A stretch of 64,000 nt of DNA, taken from the NCBI GenBank assembly GCA_029263295.1, contig JAJCXT010000008.1, positions 34,420-98,419 on the forward strand, in the 5' to 3' direction. The notes below the pieces were generated by a model that worked only from the letters and a program-made list of their open reading frames with translations, was not told the DNA's origin and searched no databases. Of this stretch, positions 18,253 through 27,331 are shown in pieces. This DNA comes from Acidobacteriota bacterium. Lineage in GTDB: Bacteria; Acidobacteriota; UBA890; WLXD01. Both the position numbers and the translations under genes were made by a program. The stretch's first letter is position 1. Every line of letters starts with the position of its first letter.

Positions 18253-20922
18253 TTAGCGCGACAGTTCGATCGCCACCCAGGCCGACTCTCCGTTGGCCGC
18301 GATGGTGATGCGGTAACTGCCCGCGGAGGCCGTCGGCGGGAAACTGCGGCCACCAAAGCTGCGGCCCTCGCCCTCTACCGTCAGGTCCCAGAGGATCATG
18401 TTGTGACCGCCAATTCCTTCGCCCGCCAACGTCTGCACGATCTCACCGTCGGCGTCCTCGATCTTCACCTCGTAGTCGCCGGCTTCGGCCATCCAGACGT
18501 GCAGGGCGGCCGTAGGACGGGATCCGAAGAATCCGAAGCGGCCACGTGGCATCTGCACCGCCTCCGGTTCAAACACGTGCAGCGGCTTGGCCTGGATCTC
18601 CTCGCTCAGTTGCTGAATCGGCCGCACGTCGAGCGCGAACACACCGCGTCCGTGCGTCGCGGCAACCAGGATGTCGTTCTCCGGATGGATCACGATGTCG
18701 TGTACGAAGGTGTTCGGCATGCCGTTGGATAACGCTTCCCAATGCTCGCCGCCGTCGATCGACACATACGCGCCAACGTCAGTACCGGCGTACATCACGT
18801 TCGGGTTCTTCGGGTCCTCTTTGACTACGTTGATCGGGCCGCTCGGGATGTTGGTCGCGAGGTCCTGCCACGTCGTGCCGCGATCGGTCGACTTCCACAG
18901 ATAGGGTCGGAAGTCGTCCTCGCGCTTGCCGTTCTGCGCCGCGTACACCGTGTCGGGGTCCCAGCGCGACGCCACCAGCTCGGAGATGAATTTGCCCTGC
19001 GGCAGTTCACCGGTGATCTCTGCCCAGCCCGTTCCACTCGCATCGGTCGTCCACACGCGGCCGTCGTCGGTGCCCACGTACAAAAGACCGAATTCGAATG
19101 GCGACTCCGAGATCGAGTAGATCGTCTGGTACTGGATGTCGCCGATCTTGTCGATGTCGTTGTAGGTGAGATCGTCGCTCATGATCTCCCAGTTATCGCC
19201 CCGGTTCATGGAACGAAACAGCTTGTTGAGCCCGAGGTAGATCACGCGCGGGTTGTGCGGCGAGATGATGAATGGCGCCAGCCATTGACCGCGATACGGG
19301 GGCTCACCCTCGGGAGCTTCCGGCATCAGCGTGACCTCTTCGTCCGCCGCCAGATCGGCGCGCAGGAAGCTACCGTAGAAGCGCGCCGCGTAGACGATGT
19401 TGGGGTCGGTGGGATCGACGACGTGGTTGTTGCCCTCGAAACCCGGGGCGCCTTCCCACTCGACCGCCGGGATATTGTGACGACCGCGGCTCAGATCGAC
19501 CCTGCCACGGCGGCTACCGTGGTCCTGGATGGAGCCATAGGCCCAGAACTCCTCGCCCATGTCGTGGGCAACGTTGAAGAACTGCACCAGCGGTAGGTTG
19601 TCGTAGAAGGTGCGCCAGTTCTCTCCGCCGTCATATGAGATCGCCAGCCCACCGTCGTTGACGTTGGCGAGGTAGTCAGAATTGTCGGGGTCGATCCACA
19701 GACCGTGATGGTCGCCGTGCATGCCGCTCAGCCGCCGGAAGGTCTTGCCACCATCCTCGGAGACGTTGAGCGCGAGACCCATCACATAGATCTTGTTTTC
19801 GTCGTTCGGGTCCACTCGGAGCTGCCCGAACACCCAGCCATAGGTGCCGCCCAGGCTGAGCATGTAGTCGTTGTATTCCGATGTCCTTTCCCAGTTGTCC
19901 CCTCCATCCGTGGAGCGATACACGGTCGCGCCCCGAATCACCGGGCCGGCCGGGCGACCGTACGCGTCCGTATCACCCTCATCGGGCTCACGCGCCGTCT
20001 CGTAGCTGTCGATAAACGCGTAGACGACATCCGGGTTCGATCGTGCGACGTCCAGCCCGATGCGGCCGCGGAACTTCGCCTCGGGAAGTCCGACGCTGAG
20101 CTCCTGCCAAGTCGCGCCGCCGTCGGTCGTCTTGTAGATCGCGGAACCGTCATAGTGGCTGCTGTTGCGCGGGTCATTCCACTTCTCGCGCACGCGCTGC
20201 CATGTGGCGATGTACAACGTGTCAGGGTCGGTCGGGTGCATGACCAGGTCAATCGCACCGGTGCGCTCGTCGCGGTAGAAGACCTTGTCCCAGGTCTCGC
20301 CGCCGTCGGTGGTCTTGTAGATGCCGCGATCGGGGTTCTCGGTCCACTCGTGCCCGGAGGCCGCCACGTAGACGATGTCCGGATTCGTGGGATGAATTTC
20401 GATGCGCGGGATCGTGTGGGTGTCTCCCAGGCCCTTGTGCTCCCAGGTGTCACCGCCGTCGGTCGACTTGTAGACACCCGCGCCAGCCATGGACGACCTG
20501 AAGATGTTGGCTTCACCGGTGCCCACCCAGACGATGCTCTGATCGGACGGAGCCAGCGTCACATCCCCAACCGAGGTCGAGGCGGCCTGCTCGAAGATCG
20601 GCTCCCAACTCACGCCCTCGTTCTTGCTGCGCCACACGCCACCCGACGCGCCGGCAACATAGATCGTGTAGTTGTCGCCCTTGGGCGTGACGATGTCGAC
20701 ATCGGTCATGCGGCCGGAAATGTTCGTCGGCCCCACGAACTGCCACGGCAGGTTGCGGAAGCGAGACATGTCAGCGTTCGCCACATGGTCCGCGTACCAG
20801 GTCAGGCGCTCCGCGGAGGGAGTCTGTTCGCTCGCCTCCTGTGCGACCAGCGGGCCACCCGCCCCCAGCAGCAGTACCAAGGTCAGGGCCAGACTCAGAA
20901 CAGGTCGCATGCGGTCGAGCAT
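18253..20922 (-). CDS. secreted VPS10/sortilin-like Asp-box beta-propeller protein, second copy
   Basis: 889 residues from ATG 20922, chosen because GGAGG stands 8 bases upstream and a signal peptide (MRPVLSLALTLVLLLGAGG) follows directly; the open frame runs on to 21171 without coding signs. About ten Asp-boxes are visible (STDGGDTW, TTDGGETW, STDGGDNW, SYDGGENW, STDRGTTW, SIDGGEHW). The C-terminal domain, ending WVAIELSR, is shorter than in the paralogue at 2261-5323. A glycan- or peptide-binding exported protein is likely; enzymatic activity is unproven. The map gene follows downstream. Confidence 0.88.
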   Translation of the reverse strand: MLDRMRPVLSLALTLVLLLGAGGPLVAQEASEQTPSAERLTWYADHVANADMSRFRNLPWQFVGPTNISGRMTDVDIVTPKGDNYTIYVAGASGGVWRSKNEGVSWEPIFEQAASTSVGDVTLAPSDQSIVWVGTGEANIFRSSMAGAGVYKSTDGGDTWEHKGLGDTHTIPRIEIHPTNPDIVYVAASGHEWTENPDRGIYKTTDGGETWDKVFYRDERTGAIDLVMHPTDPDTLYIATWQRVREKWNDPRNSSHYDGSAIYKTTDGGATWQELSVGLPEAKFRGRIGLDVARSNPDVVYAFIDSYETAREPDEGDTDAYGRPAGPVIRGATVYRSTDGGDNWERTSEYNDYMLSLGGTYGWVFGQLRVDPNDENKIYVMGLALNVSEDGGKTFRRLSGMHGDHHGLWIDPDNSDYLANVNDGGLAISYDGGENWRTFYDNLPLVQFFNVAHDMGEEFWAYGSIQDHGSRRGRVDLSRGRHNIPAVEWEGAPGFEGNNHVVDPTDPNIVYAARFYGSFLRADLAADEEVTLMPEAPEGEPPYRGQWLAPFIISPHNPRVIYLGLNKLFRSMNRGDNWEIMSDDLTYNDIDKIGDIQYQTIYSISESPFEFGLLYVGTDDGRVWTTDASGTGWAEITGELPQGKFISELVASRWDPDTVYAAQNGKREDDFRPYLWKSTDRGTTWQDLATNIPSGPINVVKEDPKNPNVMYAGTDVGAYVSIDGGEHWEALSNGMPNTFVHDIVIHPENDILVAATHGRGVFALDVRPIQQLSEEIQAKPLHVFEPEAVQMPRGRFGFFGSRPTAALHVWMAEAGDYEVKIEDADGEIVQTLAGEGIGGHNMILWDLTVEGEGRSFGGRSFPPTASAGSYRITIAANGESAWVAIELSR

Positions 20923-21019
20923 CGGTGGGCCTCCGAGAAGAAAGCGGACAGACGTGAGGGATTTCCGCAGGTTAGTGAGCGCGGAGGGCGGCGTCAACGC
21001 GCCCAGCGGGGTCAACCGG

Positions 21020-21751
21020 CTAGGTCGTTGCGGTGCACGCCAGGACCTCCGCGGCGAGAGGTCGCAGCGCCTCGACGTAATGGCGCGAATCGTAGTGACC
21101 GACTTCGTCCAGCGGCATGAAGACGATCCGTCCGCCACGTCGCTGCATGCTTTTGACGGCCTTCTCCACATCGGCGAACGGGATCAACTCGTCGGCGCGG
21201 CTGTTGACGACCCACAGTGGGAACCGCGCGAGTTCCTCGCGCCATCCGACAGCCCCGCGGCCAACGAGATCCCGGAATCGCACGAGCCCCGGATCGTCGG
21301 GATCCTCGGCAGCAAGCACGGGCACGGCAGCCACCGCGATACCCGCAGCGAAACGATCCGGATAGCGAGACCCCAGGTACCACGTTCCCATGCCGCCGAG
21401 GCTGTATCCGGCCAACACCACGTGATCCGCGGCCGTTTCGAACTCCGCGATCACCTGCCGACGCAGGGCCAGTACGGCATCCTCACTGCGCGGATGATGC
21501 CAGGTTCGTTGCGGGCAGTTGGGAGCCACGAGGACCACTTCCTGCCCCCTGAACACCGGCTCGAGAAACGCGCGCATGAAATCCCGGCCGTGACGCGGCG
21601 ACATGTCGCCTTCCCATCCGTAGTGCAGCCCGATGACCAACGGTAAGACGCGGTCGTCGCCAGGAGCGCGCGGGTCGATCAACGCATACCGCAGGTCCTG
21701 GCCGCCGTCGAAGGACAGCTCGTGATCGGTGATCGTCGCGCGCTCGCTCAT
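21020..21751 (-). CDS. alpha/beta hydrolase (esterase/phospholipase-like)
   Basis: 243 residues with the nucleophile elbow AGYSLGGMG, an oxyanion region LVIGLHYGWEG, an acidic residue in VVNSRADELIP and the catalytic His in DEVGHYDSRHY. No signal peptide is seen, so a cytoplasmic carboxylesterase, dienelactone-hydrolase-like or thioesterase role is possible. It lies between the propeller gene and the export operon on the same strand. The substrate is unknown. Confidence 0.8.
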   Translation of the reverse strand: MSERATITDHELSFDGGQDLRYALIDPRAPGDDRVLPLVIGLHYGWEGDMSPRHGRDFMRAFLEPVFRGQEVVLVAPNCPQRTWHHPRSEDAVLALRRQVIAEFETAADHVVLAGYSLGGMGTWYLGSRYPDRFAAGIAVAAVPVLAAEDPDDPGLVRFRDLVGRGAVGWREELARFPLWVVNSRADELIPFADVEKAVKSMQRRGGRIVFMPLDEVGHYDSRHYVEALRPLAAEVLACTATT

Positions 21752-21787
21752 CCCCGCAGTCTGCCACGTGCCAATCAGGTCCGGCCG

Positions 21788-23020
21788 TCACTCGTAGCGC
21801 AGGGCCTCGATCGGGTCGAGCTGCGCGGCGCGAGTGGCAGGATAGATGCCCGACACCAGGCCGGCCGCCAGCGACACGCTCGTCGACAACAGGATCGACG
21901 AAGGAGTGACAACGGTTTCCCAGCCGGCCGACGCGGCAACGACTCGCGCGATGATCACGCCCATCGCTACCCCGGCCAGTCCGCCCATGAGACTGATGGC
22001 GAAGGCCTCAATCATGAACTGGTCGCGGATCTCCTTGCGGCGCGCTCCGACGGCCCGCCGAATCCCGATCTCGCGAGTTCGCTCGAGGACGGTAGCCAAC
22101 ATGATGTTGGTGATGCCGATACCACCAACGAGCAGAGAGATGCCCGCGATGCAGCCCATGACGATATTGAACAGCCGCTGCGTGGCGCGGCTCTGGTCGA
22201 GCAACGCCTCAGGCACGACAAGCTCGAAGTCGTCTTCACCCCCGTGGATACGCTCGAGCAGTCGCCGGATGGCCACAGCGCTGGCTTGCACGGAGAGGTC
22301 GGCCTCGAGCTGCACGATGATCTCATCGACCGGCGCCCGCAGCGGTGGACGATCGAACTTGCGAACCGCCGTGGTAACGGGAATGTAGATCTCGGTCGCA
22401 GTGGTGCCGATATCGACGCCCTCGAACTGGCCGCCGCCACCGAGATCCTCGAGGACGCCGATGACCTCGAACCAGACATCATTGATCTTCAGCCGCTCGC
22501 CGATAGCCGCACCGACGCCGAAGAGGTCGCGCCGCACGGCACCGCCCACAACAGCCACCTGCGCGTGACGGTCCTCGTCCAGACGATCGAGGAAACGGCC
22601 CTCCGCGACCCGCAGGTCTGACAACCGTCGCTGATGCCACGACACCCCGAGAACACTCGCCGCGGTGCGGCCGCCGACTGCCATGATCTTGTAGCTGGCT
22701 ATTTCGACGCGTGGCACCGCCAACTCCACTCCGGGAATGCCGTCGCGGATCACGCTCGCGTCGCGCAAGGACACGCCCAGGGAGTTGCGGCGAATCTCGT
22801 TGAGCTCGTCCTCAGTGCGATCGACGTCGCGCACCAGTACGTTGCGCAGACCCATGCGATCGATCAATTCCATCGCCTGCAGTTCGGCGCCAGCGCCGAT
22901 CGACAACATCGCGATCACCGCGCCCACGCCAAAGATCATGCCGAGCATCGTCAACAATGAACGCAGCTTGTGCGCCGCGAGATTGTTGAGCGCGCTGACG
23001 AACGACTCCCGAAAGTTCAC
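21788..23020 (-). CDS. MacB/FtsX-type ABC transporter permease without ATPase domain
   Basis: 410 residues. An N-terminal membrane helix (RSLLTMLGMIFGVGAVIAML), a large periplasmic MacB core domain, and three C-terminal helices (GISLLVGGIGITNIMLATVL onward) ending DPIEALRYE are standard for MacB permeases. GTG start directly abuts the stop of the adaptor gene upstream. It is the last gene of a four-gene minus-strand operon whose other members are all periplasmic adaptors. MacB-type mechanotransmission needs an ATPase, and none is encoded here, so it must be supplied from elsewhere. Confidence 0.9.
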   Translation of the reverse strand: MNFRESFVSALNNLAAHKLRSLLTMLGMIFGVGAVIAMLSIGAGAELQAMELIDRMGLRNVLVRDVDRTEDELNEIRRNSLGVSLRDASVIRDGIPGVELAVPRVEIASYKIMAVGGRTAASVLGVSWHQRRLSDLRVAEGRFLDRLDEDRHAQVAVVGGAVRRDLFGVGAAIGERLKINDVWFEVIGVLEDLGGGGQFEGVDIGTTATEIYIPVTTAVRKFDRPPLRAPVDEIIVQLEADLSVQASAVAIRRLLERIHGGEDDFELVVPEALLDQSRATQRLFNIVMGCIAGISLLVGGIGITNIMLATVLERTREIGIRRAVGARRKEIRDQFMIEAFAISLMGGLAGVAMGVIIARVVAASAGWETVVTPSSILLSTSVSLAAGLVSGIYPATRAAQLDPIEALRYE

Positions 23021-24298
23021 TCAACGCCCCCCTGTGGGGCCGGTCGATATCTCGGTGGATGCCGCAGCGGCCCCAGCCTGCGAGCGCGTCGGATCCTGGA
23101 GAGCCACGACGTCGCCAGGCTCCAGTCCGGAGGCGACCACCACACGGCCGAGCGCGATCGGCCCTAGCGTCACGGCAACCCGATCGTACTCGCGCCCGGT
23201 CCTGCGAAATACGTACGGATTGGCCTCGTCGTCGCGGAATATGGCCTCGCGCGGCACGGCGATCACGTCTTCGAGATCTTGGACGAGAAGCGTTGCACGT
23301 ACCCGCTGGCCGGGTTTCATCTTCGACGGGTCGGTCATCGCCAGCGTCAGATCAACATCGAAGTACTGCACTGGCGACCAACGGTTGCGACGCTTGGCCA
23401 CCGCGGCTACAAGCCCGACCTCCGCCTCGACGACCTCGCCGGGATGCGCTTCGAGAACCACGGCGGCCGCGATGCCCACCGCAACACCACCGGCATCAGC
23501 TTCGAGTACGTAGACCTGAGCCTTCATCACGTCGAGTTGAGGGATCTCTGCGATCGACTGGCCAGGCCAGGTCACCGAGCCAACCTGAGCTGCTTCGCCC
23601 CAATCGCGACGCAGAACAAAGATGCCGTCATGGGGCGCGCGCACTTCGAGTTCGCGCAGGCCTGACTCGGCCTTTTCGATCGTCAGCTGCGCCTGCCGTT
23701 TCTGCAATTCGAGCAAGTCCAGTTCGACCTGCCCCTGCTCGGCACTGATGCCACGCGCCTGACTGGCGTTCTCCTTGCGCTGCGTGGCTAGCTTCTCGTC
23801 GATCTGCGATTCGATGATCTCGCTGCGCGAGTAGATATCCGCATTGGTGCTCTGAAACTCCCGCGAGTGCTCTAGCTGCAGGTCGGCGAGCTGCTCATCG
23901 CGCTCGAGGTTGTCGAGCGTCGTCCCCTGCTCGATGTTCCTCTGGTCCACCCTGCTCAACGCCTTGTCGCGCTCCGCCTCGCCGTCGAACAACTCGTGTT
24001 GCATGTCTGTTGGATCGAATCGAATCACCACCTCGCCTTCTTCGACGGCCGACCCGTCGCGGGCGAGCCACGCTATTCTCATCGGGCCGTTGGCGGCGGG
24101 GGGGGTCGCGAGAGGTGTCGCGTTCTCCGCCACGAGAATGCCTTCCGCATCGACTCTGTGAACGAACGATCCCCGCTCGGCGCGGAATGTGGGAACCGCG
24201 TCGCCGCCGGAGATCGCCCCGGCGAAAGTGGTCGTCACGAGCCAGCCCGCACCGATGACCCCAGCGCCCAATAACAACGGGGTCCGCAGTCGCATCAT
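23021..24298 (-). CDS. HlyD/MacA-type periplasmic adaptor, copy 3 of the operon
   Basis: 425 residues. An N-terminal membrane anchor (LLLGAGVIGAGWLVTTTFAGA), a lipoyl-like half motif, a long coiled coil at about residues 100-220 (repeated Glu/Gln/Leu runs), the second lipoyl half ELEVRAPHDGIFVLRRD, then beta-barrel and membrane-proximal domains. Such proteins bridge an inner-membrane permease to an outer-membrane channel. The start overlaps the preceding adaptor gene by 4 bases and the stop abuts the permease start, so the operon is tightly coupled. Confidence 0.88.
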   Translation of the reverse strand: MMRLRTPLLLGAGVIGAGWLVTTTFAGAISGGDAVPTFRAERGSFVHRVDAEGILVAENATPLATPPAANGPMRIAWLARDGSAVEEGEVVIRFDPTDMQHELFDGEAERDKALSRVDQRNIEQGTTLDNLERDEQLADLQLEHSREFQSTNADIYSRSEIIESQIDEKLATQRKENASQARGISAEQGQVELDLLELQKRQAQLTIEKAESGLRELEVRAPHDGIFVLRRDWGEAAQVGSVTWPGQSIAEIPQLDVMKAQVYVLEADAGGVAVGIAAAVVLEAHPGEVVEAEVGLVAAVAKRRNRWSPVQYFDVDLTLAMTDPSKMKPGQRVRATLLVQDLEDVIAVPREAIFRDDEANPYVFRRTGREYDRVAVTLGPIALGRVVVASGLEPGDVVALQDPTRSQAGAAAASTEISTGPTGGR

Positions 24299-25542
24299 GC
24301 TTCAGGATTCCTTTCAGCAACCCGGTCGCCGGCCCGTAATCCATCGATTACCTGCACCGACTCGGCATTGCGCTGCCCCAACTCCACTGGCACTTGCTCG
24401 TAGCCGAGCACCGTCTTGCGATAGACGACGGGGCCTGAGGCCGTAGGGAACACCGTGTGTCCCGGCACCACCAGAACGGCCTCGAGCCGCGCGGTCTCGA
24501 TCGTGCCCCGGAACCGCATGCCTGGCCGCATTCGTTCCTGATCGGTCTCTTCCAGGTCAAGGTCGAGGCGAACAACCTTGATCGGGTTACGCGAGAAGGA
24601 CTTACGCTGCACCGTGCGCCAAATCGATTCGATGTTCGCCCGGTACAGAATGTCCGGATGTGCGTCGAGTCGAATCGACACCGACTGTCCTTCGGCGACC
24701 CTTCCGGCGTCGGACTCGTCAACCTCTCCGTTGGCCATCATCGTGGACAGATCCGGCAGTTCGATGATGCGTTCGCGACGCCACACCTGATCGCCGACCT
24801 TCTTCTTCTCACCACGCCAGTTGGTCATGTAGATGACCGTGCCCGCTCGCGGAGCGGTGACGGTCATGCGCCGCAGCGCATCCTCAGTTTCCCGCACGAG
24901 ACGCTGAGCGCGGTCGCGTTGGGCGACGAGGGCCGACCGCCGCGCCGCACCCGCTTCGCGAGCCGCCTCGAGTTGCCCGTCCAACGATGCGACCTCGAGC
25001 GTCGCCAGTTCGACGTCCAGGCCCGCGATCTCAGCGTCATTGGCTGAACGCAGATCGTCAGGAACCTCGTCGTTCAAGCCGGCGCGCCGCTCCTTGGCCT
25101 CGGCTTCGGCCAGTTGCAGGTCCAGCGCCATAAGCTGTTGCTGCAGGTCGACATCGAGCTTCTCTATGTTCTTCGCTGCCTGTTCAGCATCCGTCTGCAG
25201 CTGCAACAGCTCGCGCTCCAGCGACGCGGTGTCGAAGGAGAGCACGGGAGCCCCCTCAGCGACCTCGCTCCCTTCCGGCGCCATGAAACGGATCTGGAAG
25301 TCCCGGACGCTGACCCCCTGGGGTGGCGTGAGGATGCTGGCGTCGCGCGAAGCCAGCGTCCCCTCTACGTCCACGCCGAGGACGAGATCGTCCACGACGA
25401 CATCTGCCCAGGTGATCTCCGAGTCGGCCGCGAACACACGCGTGAGCCCCCAGCCAACCGCCAACAAGCCGGCCAGCACGCCTACGCCGAGCCGCAGAAG
25501 CTGCGGCCGCCCCGTCCTGGCTCCAAGACCGGGAGAACTCAT
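24295..25542 (-). CDS. HlyD/MacA-type periplasmic adaptor, copy 2 of the operon
   Basis: 415 residues with an N-terminal anchor (LLRLGVGVLAGLLAVGWGL), a coiled-coil hairpin at about residues 110-210 and a lipoyl half MTVTAPRAGTVIYMTNWRG. The remaining domains follow the MacA order. It overlaps both neighbours by 4 bases (ATGA junctions). It is clearly distinct in sequence from the adaptors on each side, which suggests heteromeric assembly rather than a recent duplication. Confidence 0.88.
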   Translation of the reverse strand: MSSPGLGARTGRPQLLRLGVGVLAGLLAVGWGLTRVFAADSEITWADVVVDDLVLGVDVEGTLASRDASILTPPQGVSVRDFQIRFMAPEGSEVAEGAPVLSFDTASLERELLQLQTDAEQAAKNIEKLDVDLQQQLMALDLQLAEAEAKERRAGLNDEVPDDLRSANDAEIAGLDVELATLEVASLDGQLEAAREAGAARRSALVAQRDRAQRLVRETEDALRRMTVTAPRAGTVIYMTNWRGEKKKVGDQVWRRERIIELPDLSTMMANGEVDESDAGRVAEGQSVSIRLDAHPDILYRANIESIWRTVQRKSFSRNPIKVVRLDLDLEETDQERMRPGMRFRGTIETARLEAVLVVPGHTVFPTASGPVVYRKTVLGYEQVPVELGQRNAESVQVIDGLRAGDRVAERNPEA

Positions 25543-26774
25543 TGGCCCCCCTCTACCGCCACCCCTGCCTCGGGTCCGTCATGCAGCACGCAGGCGCTGG
25601 CGTTGCATGGGCCGAGTTCGACCGACTGCCGCGCACCTCCCGCGAGGACGACAACCACTCCGTCATCGGTGAATTCGAGCGCATGCCGCGGCACGAGAAC
25701 GACATCTTCACGCACGGCGGTCTCGACCTCCACCAGCACGGACATACCCGGTCGCATGATTTCCTGATCGGCCTCGTCAAGGTCGATGCGAGCCAGAAAA
25801 TGCCGCTGGTCCGATCGCCGGCCGGACTCTTGCGCCACCGGGCTGATCGAGCGCACGATGCCGCGGAAGAGCCGGCCGGGATAGGCATCGAGTGCGCACA
25901 TGACGATCATCCCCGGCGTGACCTTGCCATCATCGACGTCAGACAATCGCGCCTCGACCGACATCGAGCGGAGGTCCGGAATCTCCATGACAGTGGCTCC
26001 CATCCAAATGCTGTCGCCCACCTGGAACTTGCGATCCTCGCGACGGTTCTCTGCGGCCACCGCGATCCCTGACTGCGGCGCCCGCAGCGCCATTGCTTCG
26101 ATCGCCTGCCGCGCCTCGCCGACCTCGCGCTCGGTCTTACGAATGTCCACCCGGAGAATCTCCAACTCGGCCTCCGAAGCCTCTTCATGACCTTCGAGTT
26201 CGGCAACAGCCTTGTCGTATTCGACCTGCGCCTGCCGAAGGGTGAGCTGCGCTTCTTCGTAGCTCTTGCGGTCGGTGATGTCCGCGGGGACATCGGCAGC
26301 GATCTCTGCGCGGCGCAGGGCGATGCGACTACCTTCGTAGCCAAACTGTTTCGCTGCGAGCTGCCCGTTGATCTCCGCCCGCTTGCTGGCGAGCGCGTCG
26401 ATCGCCTGCTGCTGTGCGGTGATCTTGTTCTCGATCTCGCTCGCGATCTGCGCCGTGTCCAGTTCCACGAGTCGATCGCCTTCGAGCACGTAGGCGCCAT
26501 CGTCGACCATCCAACGAATCGTGGTCTCCCACTCTGGCATCCGGGGAATGATTATCGCGTCGCTGTTGCGAGCTGTCAGCGTGCCGCTGAGCAAGAGCGT
26601 CTGCCTGAAGTCCCCGCGCCCGATCGCACGCATCTGCGATGACGCTTCGCGCCCCTGGCTGGGTTCGGCACCGACCGTCGGCTCACCTGCGCAAGCTCCG
26701 ACCGTGCCGCAGAGCAGCACAATCGCGAGCGCGCATCGAACGCGCACTGTGGCACCGGAGTTAGTTTCGATCAT
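25539..26774 (-). CDS. HlyD/MacA-type periplasmic adaptor lipoprotein, copy 1 of the operon
   Basis: About 411 residues from ATG 26774, chosen because a lipoprotein signal follows (RCALAIVLLCGTVGAC, lipidated Cys in VGAC); the frame stays open to 26849 and earlier starts are possible. The mature part has lipoyl halves around a coiled coil (about residues 90-220) and MALRAPQSGIAVAAENRRED. As a lipoprotein it would be membrane-tethered without a transmembrane helix, unlike the two downstream adaptors. It is the first gene of the operon, divergent from the PadR gene. Confidence 0.85.
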   Translation of the reverse strand: MIETNSGATVRVRCALAIVLLCGTVGACAGEPTVGAEPSQGREASSQMRAIGRGDFRQTLLLSGTLTARNSDAIIIPRMPEWETTIRWMVDDGAYVLEGDRLVELDTAQIASEIENKITAQQQAIDALASKRAEINGQLAAKQFGYEGSRIALRRAEIAADVPADITDRKSYEEAQLTLRQAQVEYDKAVAELEGHEEASEAELEILRVDIRKTEREVGEARQAIEAMALRAPQSGIAVAAENRREDRKFQVGDSIWMGATVMEIPDLRSMSVEARLSDVDDGKVTPGMIVMCALDAYPGRLFRGIVRSISPVAQESGRRSDQRHFLARIDLDEADQEIMRPGMSVLVEVETAVREDVVLVPRHALEFTDDGVVVVLAGGARQSVELGPCNASACVLHDGPEAGVAVEGGQ

Positions 26775-26849
26775 GGCTGGTCGACAACGCTCCGGATCCG
26801 TCGGGGAACGGTACTGGACATTCTCTCTCATGCGGCCCACTTCGCGCAC

Positions 26850-27007
26850 TCCTGACGCGCGGAATTCCTCGCGCCGAGACTCTCTACTTGTCTAGAACCC
26901 TCGAGAACTCGAATTGTCGACGTCGATGGAACTTATTGAGGCTATTCACCGTATGAATTATTCGATTGTAAAGTTTGACTCTTCGACCTCTGGACACGGA
27001 AGCCACG
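26850..27007. promoter_or_regulatory. divergent control region, adaptor operon / padR
   Basis: This 158-base gap holds a perfect 10-bp palindrome TCGACGTCGA (26917-26926) and AT-richer sequence before padR, with TTGAGG and TATTCG spaced by 17 bases as a weak promoter match. Control of both directions by the adjacent PadR is plausible but not shown. Confidence 0.35.
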
Positions 27008-27331
27008 ATGCCCGGGAAGTTCCTTGCTGAATTCGAACTCTATGTGATGCTAGCCGTCGCCCGTCTGGGCGACGATGCCTACGGCGCGGCCATCCGCGAC
27101 GAGATCGAGGGGCGCGTGAGCCGTCCCGTGTCGATCGGCGCCCTGTACGCCACGCTGCACCGACTCGGTAGCAAGCAACTCGTGCGTTTCGAGGAAGAAT
27201 CCGACAGCGGAAGGTCCGGACGCGCCCGCAAGTACGTCCACTTGACCCCCGAGGGGCGCGAGGCTCTGGAGCATTCCAGCGCGATGCTGCACCGCATGAT
27301 GGATGGAGTGACGGTCGGAGGTCAGCGATGA
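27008..27331 (+). CDS. PadR-family transcriptional regulator
   Basis: 107 residues from ATG 27008 (GGAAG 6 bases upstream). It is a winged-helix PadR: FELYVMLAVARLGDDAYGAAI is the first helix pair, RPVSIGALYATLHRLGSKQLV the recognition helix, and RKYVHLTPEGREAL the wing. The stop overlaps the ADOP permease start by 4 bases, the usual PadR-ADOP arrangement. It probably represses the permease and perhaps the divergent adaptor operon in response to a small hydrophobic effector. Confidence 0.93.
   Translation: MPGKFLAEFELYVMLAVARLGDDAYGAAIRDEIEGRVSRPVSIGALYATLHRLGSKQLVRFEEESDSGRSGRARKYVHLTPEGREALEHSSAMLHRMMDGVTVGGQR

Noticed and set aside
19705..21120. A 471-codon open frame on the plus strand
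   Set aside because: It lies opposite the second propeller gene, which has a signal peptide, ribosome binding site and many Asp-boxes.
21788..26774. RND efflux pump operon
   Set aside because: The adaptors could suggest RND, but the only membrane partner is a MacB/FtsX permease of 410 residues, not a 1000-residue RND pump.
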